64,000 nt of DNA, taken from NCBI RefSeq assembly GCF_004801295.1, contig NZ_SSOC01000001.1:620001-684000 (forward strand), given 5' to 3'. The notes beneath the pieces were generated by a model that was not told the origin of the DNA, did not search any database, and worked only from the letters and a program-made list of their open reading frames with translations. The first letter of the stretch is position 1. The number at the start of each line of letters is the position of its first letter. The translations under genes were made by a program, and so were the position numbers. This document shows, in pieces, positions 16,809 through 24,783 of the stretch. The stretch comes from Pseudothauera nasutitermitis. GTDB taxonomy: Bacteria; Pseudomonadota; Gammaproteobacteria; Burkholderiales; Rhodocyclaceae.

Positions 16809-17686
16809 GCCTGGCGCTGCATGCCCCAGCGCCGCACCGTGAAGCGTTCGAGCACGTTGAACACCAGGTTCTCGACGATGAGGCCGATGAGGATCACCGC
16901 GACCAGGCCGGCGAACACGCGGTCGGTGTACAACTCGTTGCGGTTCTGGAAGATGTACCAGCCCAGGCCGCCCTGGCCGGAGGAAGCGCCGAACACCAGC
17001 TCCGCGGCGATCAGCGTGCGCCAGGCGAAGGCCCAGCCGATGCGCAGGCCGGCGAGGATGGACGGCAGCGCCGCCGGCACCAGGATCTGCAGCACGTAGC
17101 GCAGCCCGCTCAGGCCGTAGTTGCGCCCGCCCATGCGCAGGGTTTCCGAGACGCCGAGAAAGCCGGAGTAGGTATTGACGGCCAGCGCCCACAGCACCGA
17201 GTGCACCAGCACGAAGATCAGGCTGCCTTCGCCCAGGCCGAACCACAGCAGGGCCAGCGGAAGCAGCGCGATGGCCGGCAGCGGGTTGAACATGGCGGTG
17301 AGCGTGGACAGCAGGTCGCGCCCCAGTTGGGTGGAGACGGCCAGCGTGGTCAGCACGAAGGCCGCGACGATGCCGATCAGATAGCCCTTGGTCAGCACCA
17401 GCAGCGAGCGCCCGGCGCGGTCGAACAGCTCGCCGCTGACCAGGCCGTCGAAGAAGGCGGCGGCGGTCTGCAGGAAGCTGGGCAGCAGCAGATCGTTGTT
17501 CTGCCAGCGTGCGGCGATTTCCCACAGCAGCGCGAGCACGGCGAGCACCAGCGCCTTGCGCAGCCAGCCCTGCTGCCACAGGCGCTGGTGCAGGCGCAGG
17601 GGGATCTCGGCGGGCAGATCGTCGAGCGGTTCCAGCGGGCGTTCGTATTCCGGGCGCCGCGCCAGTGCGGTGGTCGGGGTGGTCAT
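16805..17686 (-). CDS. ABC transporter permease, sulfonate/taurine (SsuC/TauC) type
   Basis: The product has 293 residues from the ATG at 17686, with about six transmembrane helices and the binding-protein-dependent permease loop (Y-V-L-Q-I-L-V-P-A-A-L-P-S-I-L-A-G-L-R-I-G). It belongs to the nitrate/sulfonate/taurine importer family. Its ATPase (17796-18743) and binding protein (18747-19781) are immediately upstream in the same direction. Confidence 0.88.
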   Translation of the reverse strand: MTTPTTALARRPEYERPLEPLDDLPAEIPLRLHQRLWQQGWLRKALVLAVLALLWEIAARWQNNDLLLPSFLQTAAAFFDGLVSGELFDRAGRSLLVLTKGYLIGIVAAFVLTTLAVSTQLGRDLLSTLTAMFNPLPAIALLPLALLWFGLGEGSLIFVLVHSVLWALAVNTYSGFLGVSETLRMGGRNYGLSGLRYVLQILVPAALPSILAGLRIGWAFAWRTLIAAELVFGASSGQGGLGWYIFQNRNELYTDRVFAGLVAVILIGLIVENLVFNVLERFTVRRWGMQRQA

Positions 17687-17795
17687 GTCGGAGACTCCGT
17701 GGCTAGGGTCTGTTGCCCATGAAGCGCATCGCAACAGGCCCTAGATCTGCGCCCGGTTGGGCGGTGGCGCGACCGCCGGGGATAGTGTGCCTGCC

Positions 17796-18743
17796 CTAAA
17801 GTGCAAAGCGCAGATCGGTGGGCGAGAGCAGCTGCGCAGGGTCGGCGCGCCCCGGTGGCGGCGCGTCGGGGAACAGCAGGTGGTGGATGCGCTGCACGGT
17901 GTTCTGGAAGCGTTCGCTGCCCAGCCCGGCGAGGTCGAAATCGGCGGTGTCCAGTTCGGCGCGCACGCGTCCCGGGTGCGGGGAAAGCAGCAGCACGCGG
18001 TTGCCGACGATCACCGCTTCCTCGATGGAATGGGTGACGAACAGCAGGGTGAAGCGCACGTCGTCCCACAGCGCCAGCAGTTCTTCCTGCATCTTGCGGC
18101 GGGTCAGCGCGTCGAGCGCGGCGAACGGCTCGTCCATCAGCAGGATCTTGGGCTGCATGGCCAGCGCGCGGGCAATCGCCACGCGCTGCTTCATGCCGCC
18201 GGACAGGGTATGCGGGTAGGCTTCGGCGAAGGCTGCCAGACCCACCTTGTCCAGATAGTGCAGCGCGCGCTCGGCGGCTTCCCTGCGTCCCAGCGTGCGC
18301 GAGGCGAGCAGCGGGAACATCACGTTCTGCTTCACCGTCTTCCAGGGCGGGAGCTGGTCGAACTCCTGGAACACCACGATGCGGTCCGGGCCGGGGCCGC
18401 GTACCCGTTGGCCGTCGAGCAGGATTTCGCCGTCACGCGGACGCAGAAAGCCGGCCACCGCCTTGAGCAGCGTGGATTTGCCGCAGCCCGAGGGGCCGAG
18501 CAGCACGAAGCGGTCCGCCGGCAGCACGTCGAAGCTGACCTTGTGGGTGGCGCGCACCACGCTCTGCGCGGTGCGGTACTCCAGTCCCACGTTGTCGACG
18601 TGCAGCAGCGGGGCCGGCGCGCTGCCCGCCTCGGCGGCAGGGGGAGGGGCCGCCTGCAGGGCCGCGCGCCGGCCGGTGTCCGCGGCGGCAGCCGGCGGCG
18701 CGTCGACGGCGGAAGCCGTCGCGCGCAATTGCCGTGCACTCAT
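17796..18743 (-). CDS. ABC transporter ATPase, sulfonate/taurine (SsuB/TauB) type
   Basis: The 315-residue protein has Walker A G-P-S-G-C-G-K-S-T, Q-loop V-F-Q-E-F-D-Q-L-P-P-W, signature L-S-G-G-M-K-Q-R and Walker B I-L-L-M-D-E-P-F-A-A-L-D. A Pro/Ala-rich N-terminal extension of about 45 residues precedes the nucleotide-binding domain. The P-P-W in the Q-loop region is common in the nitrate/taurine subfamily. It starts 3 bases after the binding-protein gene; 109 bases separate it from the permease. Confidence 0.9.
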   Translation of the reverse strand: MSARQLRATASAVDAPPAAAADTGRRAALQAAPPPAAEAGSAPAPLLHVDNVGLEYRTAQSVVRATHKVSFDVLPADRFVLLGPSGCGKSTLLKAVAGFLRPRDGEILLDGQRVRGPGPDRIVVFQEFDQLPPWKTVKQNVMFPLLASRTLGRREAAERALHYLDKVGLAAFAEAYPHTLSGGMKQRVAIARALAMQPKILLMDEPFAALDALTRRKMQEELLALWDDVRFTLLFVTHSIEEAVIVGNRVLLLSPHPGRVRAELDTADFDLAGLGSERFQNTVQRIHHLLFPDAPPPGRADPAQLLSPTDLRFAL

Positions 18744-18746
18744 CGT

Positions 18747-19781
18747 TCAGCTGCCGGACGCGGTCAGCGGATCGTCGAAGAAGTAGTCCTTCCACGACGC
18801 CGGCTTGTTCTTGATGGCGCCCACGTCGAAGAGGAATTCGGCCAGCTTGTAGGTGTTGCTCGGCGCGGTGTTGAAGCGGATCTCGGGGTTTTCCAGGATG
18901 CGGATGAGGAAATCGCGATCGATCTTGGCGCCGGTGACACGGATGTAGGTGTCGGCCGCCGCCGCCTTGTTGGCGGCGATGAACTCGGAGGCTTCCTTCA
19001 GCGCCGCCTGGAAGGCCGCGTAGGTTTTCGGGTTTTCCTGGCGGAATTTCTCGGTGGCGTACAGCGCGGTGGGCGAGTTGGGACCCAGCACGTCATAGGA
19101 ATTGAGCACCACGCGCACGTTGGGGTTCTCCAGCGCCTGGTACTGGAACGGCGGATTGGAGAAATGCGCAGTCAGTTCGGTGCCGCCCGAGATCAGCGCG
19201 GCGGTGGCGTCCGGGTGCGGAATCGCCACGCTGAACTTGTCGAGGCGGTTGAACTGGTCCTTGCCCCACTTCTGCGCCACGGCATATTGCAGGAAGCGCG
19301 ACTGTACCGACACGCCGACGGCCGGCAGCGCGATGCGGTCCTTGTCGCTGAAGTCCTCGATGCTCTTGACGTTCGGGTTGTTGGTCAGCAGGTAGTAGGG
19401 GAATTCACCCAGCGAGGCCACGCCGCGCACGTTCTGGCGGTCCTTGGTGCGGTCCCAGATGGTCAGCAGCGGGCCGATGCCGGCACCGGCGATGTCGATG
19501 TTGCCGGACAGCAGGGCATCGTTGATCGCCGCGCCGCCGGACAGGCGGGCCCATTCCACCTGGATGTCCACCCCGGCGGACTTGCCGTGCTTCTCGATCA
19601 GGTTCTGATCGCGCACCACGTTGAGCAGCAGGTAGACGATGCCGAACTGTTCGGCGATGCGGATCTTGCCTTCGGCATGCGCGGGCGCGGCCACGCCCAG
19701 CGTGCCGGCGGCGATGCCGAAGCTGAGGCCAAGGGCGCCGAGCAGGCGGCCGAACTTGCGGGAAAGGATGGGGGCTTGCAT
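18747..19781 (-). CDS. Periplasmic substrate-binding protein of sulfonate-type ABC importer (SsuA/TauA-like)
   Basis: This 344-residue protein has a Sec signal peptide ending A-A-P-A-H-A and an NMT1/SsuA-type body. The family's A-A-I-N-D-A-L-L-S-G-N-I-D-I-A-G-A-G segment is near residue 75. The ATG at 19781 follows a GGAGT Shine-Dalgarno and starts directly at the signal peptide. The first gene of the minus-strand import operon, it lies downstream of an AT-rich promoter region. The ligand is unknown; neighbours suggest a C3 sulfonate such as cysteate or sulfolactate. Confidence 0.88.
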   Translation of the reverse strand: MQAPILSRKFGRLLGALGLSFGIAAGTLGVAAPAHAEGKIRIAEQFGIVYLLLNVVRDQNLIEKHGKSAGVDIQVEWARLSGGAAINDALLSGNIDIAGAGIGPLLTIWDRTKDRQNVRGVASLGEFPYYLLTNNPNVKSIEDFSDKDRIALPAVGVSVQSRFLQYAVAQKWGKDQFNRLDKFSVAIPHPDATAALISGGTELTAHFSNPPFQYQALENPNVRVVLNSYDVLGPNSPTALYATEKFRQENPKTYAAFQAALKEASEFIAANKAAAADTYIRVTGAKIDRDFLIRILENPEIRFNTAPSNTYKLAEFLFDVGAIKNKPASWKDYFFDDPLTASGS

Positions 19782-19821
19782 GGGACACGGACTCCAGGGG
19801 AACAAGGTCCGGCCGATTGTA

Positions 19822-19843
19822 GGAATGCGGAATAATGCATTCC
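19822..19843. promoter_or_regulatory. Inverted repeat GGAATGC-N8-GCATTCC upstream of the sulfonate importer
   Basis: A perfect 7-bp dyad with an 8-bp spacer lies 41-62 bases upstream of the binding-protein start, next to an AT-rich block (19848-19885) that probably holds the promoter. It may be an operator for a sulfur-status or substrate-specific regulator. No regulator gene is adjacent. Confidence 0.4.
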
Positions 19844-19898
19844 AGCAATTAAAAAATATTTTGTTATATGTAGAAATGATTTTTTCGCATATGCCCGC

Positions 19899-20705
19899 TC
19901 AAACCGCGAGCAGCAAGGGGGCGCGCTTTTCCACACCCTGCGGCAGATCGCGGCCATCGCGGAAGTAGCGCAATTCGCCAGGCTGCAGCGCTTGCCAGGA
20001 CTCGTCCTCGGTCAATGGGGCGGTGGCCACCAGGCACATGCGGTCGTCCAGATGATTGTGGTGGCCGAGTTCCACGGCAACGCCGTCATCGACCCGGCGC
20101 GCGCGGCTGAAGGGGTAGCCGCGCTCCAGCACGTGCAGGGTGGTGGAGCAGTGGGCGAACAGCCCGGCGCCGTCGGAGAGCAGGAAATTGAAACTGCCGC
20201 AGGCGGAAATTTCGCGCGCCAGCTCGGCCAGCGCGGCATACAGCGCGGCGGGTTGCGGGGCGCGGTGGCCGAACTGGCGCACCAGCGTTTCCAGCAGGTA
20301 GCAGAACGCGTGTTCGCTGTCGGTGGTGCCCACCGGAGTGAAGCGCCCGCGCAGCGGCAGGTGCGGATCCTTCAGGTTGCCGTTGTGGGCGAAGGCCCAC
20401 TGGCGGCCCCACAGTTCGCGCACGAAGGGGTGGCAGTTCTCCAGCGCCACCGCGCCGCGCGTGGCCTTGCGCACGTGCGCGATGATGTTGCGAGAGCGCA
20501 GGGGCTGACGGTGCAGCCAGTCGGCCAGCGCGGAATCGGCGGAGGGCGCGGTTTCCACCAGCAGCCGGCAGGCGGGCCCGTCGAAATAGGCCGCGCCCCA
20601 GCCGTCGCTGTGCTCGCCGGTGCGTCCGCCACGGCACAGGAAGCCCGCCAGCGAGAAATGCAGGGAGGCGGGTTTGTTGGCGTTCATGCCGAGCAGCTGG
20701 CACAT
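19899..20705 (-). CDS. Class II glutamine amidotransferase (YafJ-like)
   Basis: The protein has 268 residues. The ATG at 20705 places Cys at position 2 (M-C-Q-L-L-G-M-N), the N-terminal nucleophile after Met removal in Ntn-type amidotransferases. Further conserved pieces are G-E-H-S-D-G-W-G, H-V-R-K-A-T-R-G, F-A-H-N-G-N-L and T-D-S-E-H-A-F. It would hydrolyse glutamine or a related gamma-glutamyl compound (the family includes YafJ/EgtC-like hydrolases). It is divergent from the encapsulin and separated from the importer by 117 bases. Confidence 0.88.
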   Translation of the reverse strand: MCQLLGMNANKPASLHFSLAGFLCRGGRTGEHSDGWGAAYFDGPACRLLVETAPSADSALADWLHRQPLRSRNIIAHVRKATRGAVALENCHPFVRELWGRQWAFAHNGNLKDPHLPLRGRFTPVGTTDSEHAFCYLLETLVRQFGHRAPQPAALYAALAELAREISACGSFNFLLSDGAGLFAHCSTTLHVLERGYPFSRARRVDDGVAVELGHHNHLDDRMCLVATAPLTEDESWQALQPGELRYFRDGRDLPQGVEKRAPLLLAV

Positions 20706-20956
20706 GGGGCTTGGTGTCCGGTGCGGGTGGGGATGACGCGGATTCTTGCGCGCGTGCGCGGCCAGGCCAACGAAGCAATCGCGCATTGGATATTCCGTGG
20801 GGCGAATTGCGTGTGTGCGCGGAGGCGGGCAGGGTGGCGGCGCGTCTTTGCGGCGGCGCGGCATTGCTTATCCGAAATCATTGGTTCGGCCGCCGGGGGT
20901 GGGCGCGGAATACTGCTGCGGACGTCTTCCTCCCCACGCGCAGCTGCGCGTGTTGT

Positions 20957-20986
20957 GTCCGGCGGCGGGGGCCGCCGGACTTTTTT
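20957..20986 (+). terminator. Strong intrinsic terminator with no upstream + strand gene
   Basis: A perfect 10-bp stem (GTCCGGCGGC with GCCGCCGGAC), loop GGGG, is followed by TTTTTT. The T-run is only on the + strand side. The nearest gene upstream (19899-20705) is on the other strand, so the terminator must end a non-coding or leader transcript, or insulate the encapsulin promoter. Confidence 0.8.
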
Positions 20987-21088
20987 CTACATGACGAAGT
21001 GTCGATTCCGCGATCGCGGAGGAGTGGACGGCTGGTTCGCGGAAATTTCCGATACAACAGAAGCGTATCTGCTAACGAAGATGAAAGC

Positions 21089-21111
21089 GCTTATAAAACA
21101 TATGGATAAGC
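21089..21111 (+). promoter_or_regulatory. LysR-type dyad GCTTAT-N11-ATAAGC upstream of encapsulin
   Basis: The inner bases give T-N11-A, the classic LysR-family binding geometry, within a 6-bp dyad. It lies about 91 bases upstream of the encapsulin ATG. CysB/Cbl-type LysR regulators control sulfur-starvation genes in proteobacteria and use TTAT/ATAA-rich sites, so control by such a regulator is plausible. The dyad is seen; the regulator is inferred. Confidence 0.4.
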
Positions 21112-21201
21112 TTCACAGAAAAAATTCTTAGCCCTATCCTCGAACATGCATTCCGGCTGTGCCGGAAACCCGAACATCACTGACCGTAACGGAGCATCAA
21201 C

Positions 21202-22131
21202 ATGGCCAAGGAATCCCTGATCCATACCGCGCTGGGCGACGTCGCCGCCCGCCAGCTGGCGAACGCGACCAAGACCGTCCCGCAGATGTCCAGCATCACC
21301 CCGCGCTGGCTCACCCACCTGCTGCACTGGCTGCCCGTGGAGGCCGGCATCTACCGTGTGAACAAGGTCAAGGACGCCGATTCGGTGGAAGTGGACTGCT
21401 CCGGCCGCGACGAGCGCGAACTGCCGCAGACCTTCGTGGATTACGAGGAAAGCCCGCGCGAGTACATGCTGTCCGCGGTGAATACCGTGCTCGACGTGCA
21501 TACCCGCGTGTCGGACCTCTACAGCAGCCCGCACAACCAGATCGCCGAGCAACTGCGCCTGACCATCGAGACCATCAAGGAGCGCCAGGAAAGCGAACTG
21601 ATCAACAACAAGGAATACGGCCTGCTGGCCAACGTACACGCCAACCAGCGTCTGAAGACGCGCGGCGGCGCGCCCACCCCGGACGATCTGGACGAACTGC
21701 TGGTGCGCGTGTGGAAGGAACCCGGCTTCTTCCTGGCACACCCGCGCACCATCGCCGCCTTCGGCCGCGAATGTACCCGGCGCGGCGTGCCGCCCCCGAC
21801 GGTGTCGCTGTTCGGCTCGCAGTTCATCACCTGGCGCGGCGTGCCGCTGATCCCGTCCGACAAGATCGGCATCGAGGACGGCAAGTCCAGCATCCTGCTG
21901 CTGCGCACCGGCGAGAGCCGCCAGGGCGTGGTCGGCCTGTACCAGCCCAACCTGCCGGGCGAACAAAGCCCCGGCCTGTCGGTGCGCTTCATGGGCATCA
22001 ACGACCGCGCCATCGCCTCCTATCTGGTGTCGCTGTACTGCTCGCTGGCCGTGCTGACCGAAGATGCGCTGGCCGTGCTCGATGACGTGGAAGTGGGCAA
22101 GTACCATGCGTACGAACACACCTACGCCTGA
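21202..22131 (+). CDS. Family 2A encapsulin shell protein (SrpI-like)
   Basis: The 309-residue protein, starting M-A-K-E-S-L, has the length and sequence character of the SrpI/MMPI family 2A encapsulins: an N-terminal arm (residues 1-30), R-V-S-D-L-Y-S-S-P-H-N-Q near residue 115, the N-K-E-Y-G-L-L-A-N segment near 135 and W-R-G-V-P-L-I-P-S-D-K near 210. Such HK97-fold proteins self-assemble into protein nanocompartments in the cytoplasm. Family 2A shells package a cysteine desulfurase, and precisely that gene overlaps the 3' end here by 26 bases. Sulfur storage or sequestration is the known role in characterised systems. Confidence 0.92.
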   Translation: MAKESLIHTALGDVAARQLANATKTVPQMSSITPRWLTHLLHWLPVEAGIYRVNKVKDADSVEVDCSGRDERELPQTFVDYEESPREYMLSAVNTVLDVHTRVSDLYSSPHNQIAEQLRLTIETIKERQESELINNKEYGLLANVHANQRLKTRGGAPTPDDLDELLVRVWKEPGFFLAHPRTIAAFGRECTRRGVPPPTVSLFGSQFITWRGVPLIPSDKIGIEDGKSSILLLRTGESRQGVVGLYQPNLPGEQSPGLSVRFMGINDRAIASYLVSLYCSLAVLTEDALAVLDDVEVGKYHAYEHTYA

Positions 22132-23854
22132 TCCGGCGGGCCTCGGCCTGCCCGATACGGCGACGCTGCAGCGCCTGGCCAACGAGTTCTTCGCCTCGTT
22201 GCCGGGCAGCCAGCAGGAAGCGCCGCGCGCGCCGCTGCCGGCGCCGGACCGCTTCGCCACCGCCTCGGCGGTGAGCGCCAGCCCCACCGGCACCGGCCAG
22301 GTGCCGGCGCTCGCGCCCGCCGCTGCTTCGCTGGCCTCGGCCGAACCCGCGCTGCCGCCCCTGCCGCACGACCCCAGCCTGCTGCACGGCAGCCGGCTGG
22401 TGCCGGGCGGGGTGGATCCAGTGCTGTTCGGCGTGCCCGGCGAACAGGAACTGCGCGGTCTGCTGGCGCCGTCCCTGCCGGCCTCGCCCAAGGGCGTGGA
22501 GCCGGCACGGGTGAGCAGCGCGCCGTCGTACTACTTCCTGGAAAGTGCGCGTTTCGGCGAACCGGGCATCCGCGTGCCCGGCTATGAGCATGACGCGGCC
22601 CAAGCGGTGCCGCAGGCCGCGCGTCCGCCGCTGGACGTGAACCTGATCCGGCGCGACTTCCCCATCCTCTCGGAACGGGTCAATGGCCGCCAGCTGGTCT
22701 GGCTGGACAACGCCGCCACCACCCAGAAGCCGCAGTCGGTGATCGACCGCATCAGTTACTTCTACGAGCACGAGAATTCCAACATCCACCGTGCCGCGCA
22801 TGAGCTGGCGGCGCGCGCCACCGACGCCTACGAGGCCGCCCGCGAGAAGGTGCGCGGCTTCCTCAACGCGCGCTCGGTGAATGAAGTGGTGTTCGTGCGC
22901 GGCGCCACCGAGGCCATCAACCTGGTGGCGCAGAGCTGGGGGCGGGCCAACATCCGCGAGGGCGACGAAATCGTCGTCAGCCATCTGGAGCATCACGCCA
23001 ACATCGTGCCGTGGAAGCATCTGGCGGACGAGAAGGGCGCCAAGCTGCGCGTGGCTCCGGTGGATGAAAGCGGCCAGATCATCCTGGACGAGTACGCCAG
23101 GCTGCTCGGCCCGCGCACCAGGCTGGTGGCCTTCACCCAGGTGTCGAACGCGCTGGGCACCATTACCCCGGCCAAGCGCATGGTGGAGCTGGCCCACGCG
23201 GCCGGCGCCACGGTGCTGGTCGATGGCGCGCAGTCGGTCTCGCACATGGCGGTGGACGTGCAGGATCTGGACGCGGACTTCTTCGTGTTCTCCGGGCACA
23301 AGGTGTTCGCGCCCACCGGCATCGGCGTGGTGTACGGCAAGGAAGCCATCCTCAACGCCACGCCGCCGTGGCAGGGCGGCGGCAACATGATCCGCGACGT
23401 CACCTTCGAGCACATCGAGTACCACGACGCACCGGGCCGCTTCGAAGCCGGCACCGGCAACATCGCCGATGCGGTGGGGCTGGGTGCGGCCATCGACTAC
23501 GTCAGCGCGCTGGGCATGGACAACATCGCGCGCTACGAGCATGAGTTGCTGCTGTACGCCACCCGTCTGCTCAAGGACGTGCCGGGCCTCACCCTGGTGG
23601 GCACGGCGGCCGACAAGGCCAGCGTGCTGTCCTTCACCCTGGCCGGCTTCAAGACCGAGGACGTGGGCGCGGCGCTCAACAAGGAAGGCATCGCGGTGCG
23701 CTCCGGCCACCACTGCGCCCAGCCCATCCTGCGCCGTTTCGGCCTGGAAGCCACGGTGCGCCCGTCGCTGGCGTTCTACAACACCTGCGCGGACGTGGAT
23801 GCGCTGGTGAGTGCGCTGTATCGTCTGGTGAGCGGGCGCCGGCCGATCTACTGA
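22106..23854 (+). CDS. Encapsulin cargo: SufS-like cysteine desulfurase with N-terminal targeting extension
   Basis: The 582-residue protein starts at the ATG at 22106, inside the end of the encapsulin gene. Residues 1-175 are Pro/Ala-rich and low-complexity, with short hydrophobic or aromatic islands (N-E-F-F-A-S-L-P; P-V-L-F-G-V-P-G; Y-Y-F-L-E), typical of the disordered cargo-loading domain of family 2A. From about 176 it is a group II (SufS/CsdA) aminotransferase-class V enzyme: PLP Lys399 in F-S-G-H-K and persulfide Cys537 in R-S-G-H-H-C-A-Q-P. It converts cysteine to alanine and enzyme-bound sulfane sulfur, here presumably inside the shell. Confidence 0.93.
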   Translation: MRTNTPTPDPAGLGLPDTATLQRLANEFFASLPGSQQEAPRAPLPAPDRFATASAVSASPTGTGQVPALAPAAASLASAEPALPPLPHDPSLLHGSRLVPGGVDPVLFGVPGEQELRGLLAPSLPASPKGVEPARVSSAPSYYFLESARFGEPGIRVPGYEHDAAQAVPQAARPPLDVNLIRRDFPILSERVNGRQLVWLDNAATTQKPQSVIDRISYFYEHENSNIHRAAHELAARATDAYEAAREKVRGFLNARSVNEVVFVRGATEAINLVAQSWGRANIREGDEIVVSHLEHHANIVPWKHLADEKGAKLRVAPVDESGQIILDEYARLLGPRTRLVAFTQVSNALGTITPAKRMVELAHAAGATVLVDGAQSVSHMAVDVQDLDADFFVFSGHKVFAPTGIGVVYGKEAILNATPPWQGGGNMIRDVTFEHIEYHDAPGRFEAGTGNIADAVGLGAAIDYVSALGMDNIARYEHELLLYATRLLKDVPGLTLVGTAADKASVLSFTLAGFKTEDVGAALNKEGIAVRSGHHCAQPILRRFGLEATVRPSLAFYNTCADVDALVSALYRLVSGRRPIY

Positions 23855-23874
23855 GCGGCCCCGGCGGCACAAGG

Positions 23875-23913
23875 GGGAGCAGGGCCTGGCAACGGGCCTT
23901 GCTCCCTTTTTTT
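23875..23913 (+). terminator. Intrinsic terminator of the encapsulin operon
   Basis: GGGAGCAGGGCC pairs with GGGCCTTGCTCCC (one G-U pair), followed by TTTTTTT. It lies 21 bases after the desulfurase stop and ends the two-gene unit, showing that encapsulin and cargo form a compact operon. Confidence 0.85.
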
Positions 23914-23927
23914 CGCATGCCGGAGAA

Positions 23928-24629
23928 TCAGTCCCCGGTGGGCGAGATGCGGAACGAGCGCACCCGCTCGTCACCCAGCAGGTGATCGGACAGCGCACGG
24001 GCGCTCGCCTCGTCGGAAGCGCGGATGACCATGCGGTACTCGAAGCTGGCGCCCTCGTCGTCCAGCCGGTAGCTGAGGTTGTGCACAGCGAAGCCGTGGC
24101 GGGTCAGCAGTCCGCGCACCTCGTCCTCGCCGGGCACTTCGCTGCGCTTGAAGCGCAGCATGCAGTGCGCGTAGGACTGCGAAGGCATGCGCGCCTCGAT
24201 CCAGCGGAACCCCGACAGGATGCCCAGCGTGAACAGCGTGGCCAGTATGGCGGGGAAGTGGAAACCCACGCCGAACAGGATGCCGATGGCCGCCGTCATC
24301 CAGATCGACGCGGCGGTGGTCAGCCCGCGCACGCTCAGGCCTTCCTTGAAGATCACCCCCGCGCCGAGAAAGCCGATGCCGGTCATGATGCCCTGGGCCA
24401 TGCGGGTGGGGTCCGTGCGCACGGTATCGAGCGGAATGCCCGGCAGCCATTGCCACTGGAACAGCGTCACCAGCATCAGCAGGCTGGAGGCCAGGCACAC
24501 CAGCGTGTGGGTGCGGAAGCCCGCCGGGCGCGCGTGATAGCTGCGCTCCAGGCCGATGGCGGCGCCGGCGGCGAGCGCGGCGCCCAGATGGATGGCAACG
24601 ACCGGGTAATCGGTAAAGCTGGTGTTCAT
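23928..24629 (-). CDS. MgtC/SapB family membrane protein
   Basis: The product has 233 residues: four to five N-terminal transmembrane helices with the MgtC signatures A-I-G-L-E-R, G-F-R-T-H-T-L-V and G-I-G-F-L-G-A-G-V-I-F-K, then a soluble ACT-like C-terminal domain (about 150-233). MgtC proteins are linked to Mg2+ limitation and modulate F-type ATPase or phosphate homeostasis in pathogens; SapB-type members in free-living bacteria are poorly defined. It converges with the encapsulin operon. Confidence 0.85.
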   Translation of the reverse strand: MNTSFTDYPVVAIHLGAALAAGAAIGLERSYHARPAGFRTHTLVCLASSLLMLVTLFQWQWLPGIPLDTVRTDPTRMAQGIMTGIGFLGAGVIFKEGLSVRGLTTAASIWMTAAIGILFGVGFHFPAILATLFTLGILSGFRWIEARMPSQSYAHCMLRFKRSEVPGEDEVRGLLTRHGFAVHNLSYRLDDEGASFEYRMVIRASDEASARALSDHLLGDERVRSFRISPTGD

Positions 24630-24783
24630 GGGGATGCTCCATGCCGGCCATGGGGTGCGTCACCCGTTTCGACGCTGCCACAGGGTATTCCGTTTGTCGC
24701 GCGGCCGCATTCCGCATTTTTGGAAAATTCTAAGCAGAACTTCTTCGTTTCTCCCCCGATGAGCGCACTTTAGACTCCGGCTA

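Larger units (their letters stand above)
20706..21201. other. 496-bp intergenic region with orphan terminator and dyads, upstream of encapsulin
   Basis: There is no convincing protein gene here. It holds a strong + strand terminator (20957-20986) with no gene in front of it, a 14-bp perfect palindrome TCCGCGATCGCGGA (21007-21020), a LysR-type dyad (21089-21111) and TTCCGG-N5-CCGGAA (21151-21167). A + strand transcript starting between about 20780 and 20900 and ending at the terminator would be a small RNA; this is a candidate only. Confidence 0.5.

Noticed and set aside
22106-23854. Housekeeping sufS of a suf operon
   Set aside because: There are no sufBCDE neighbours; the long N-terminal extension and overlap with the encapsulin gene mark it as encapsulin cargo.
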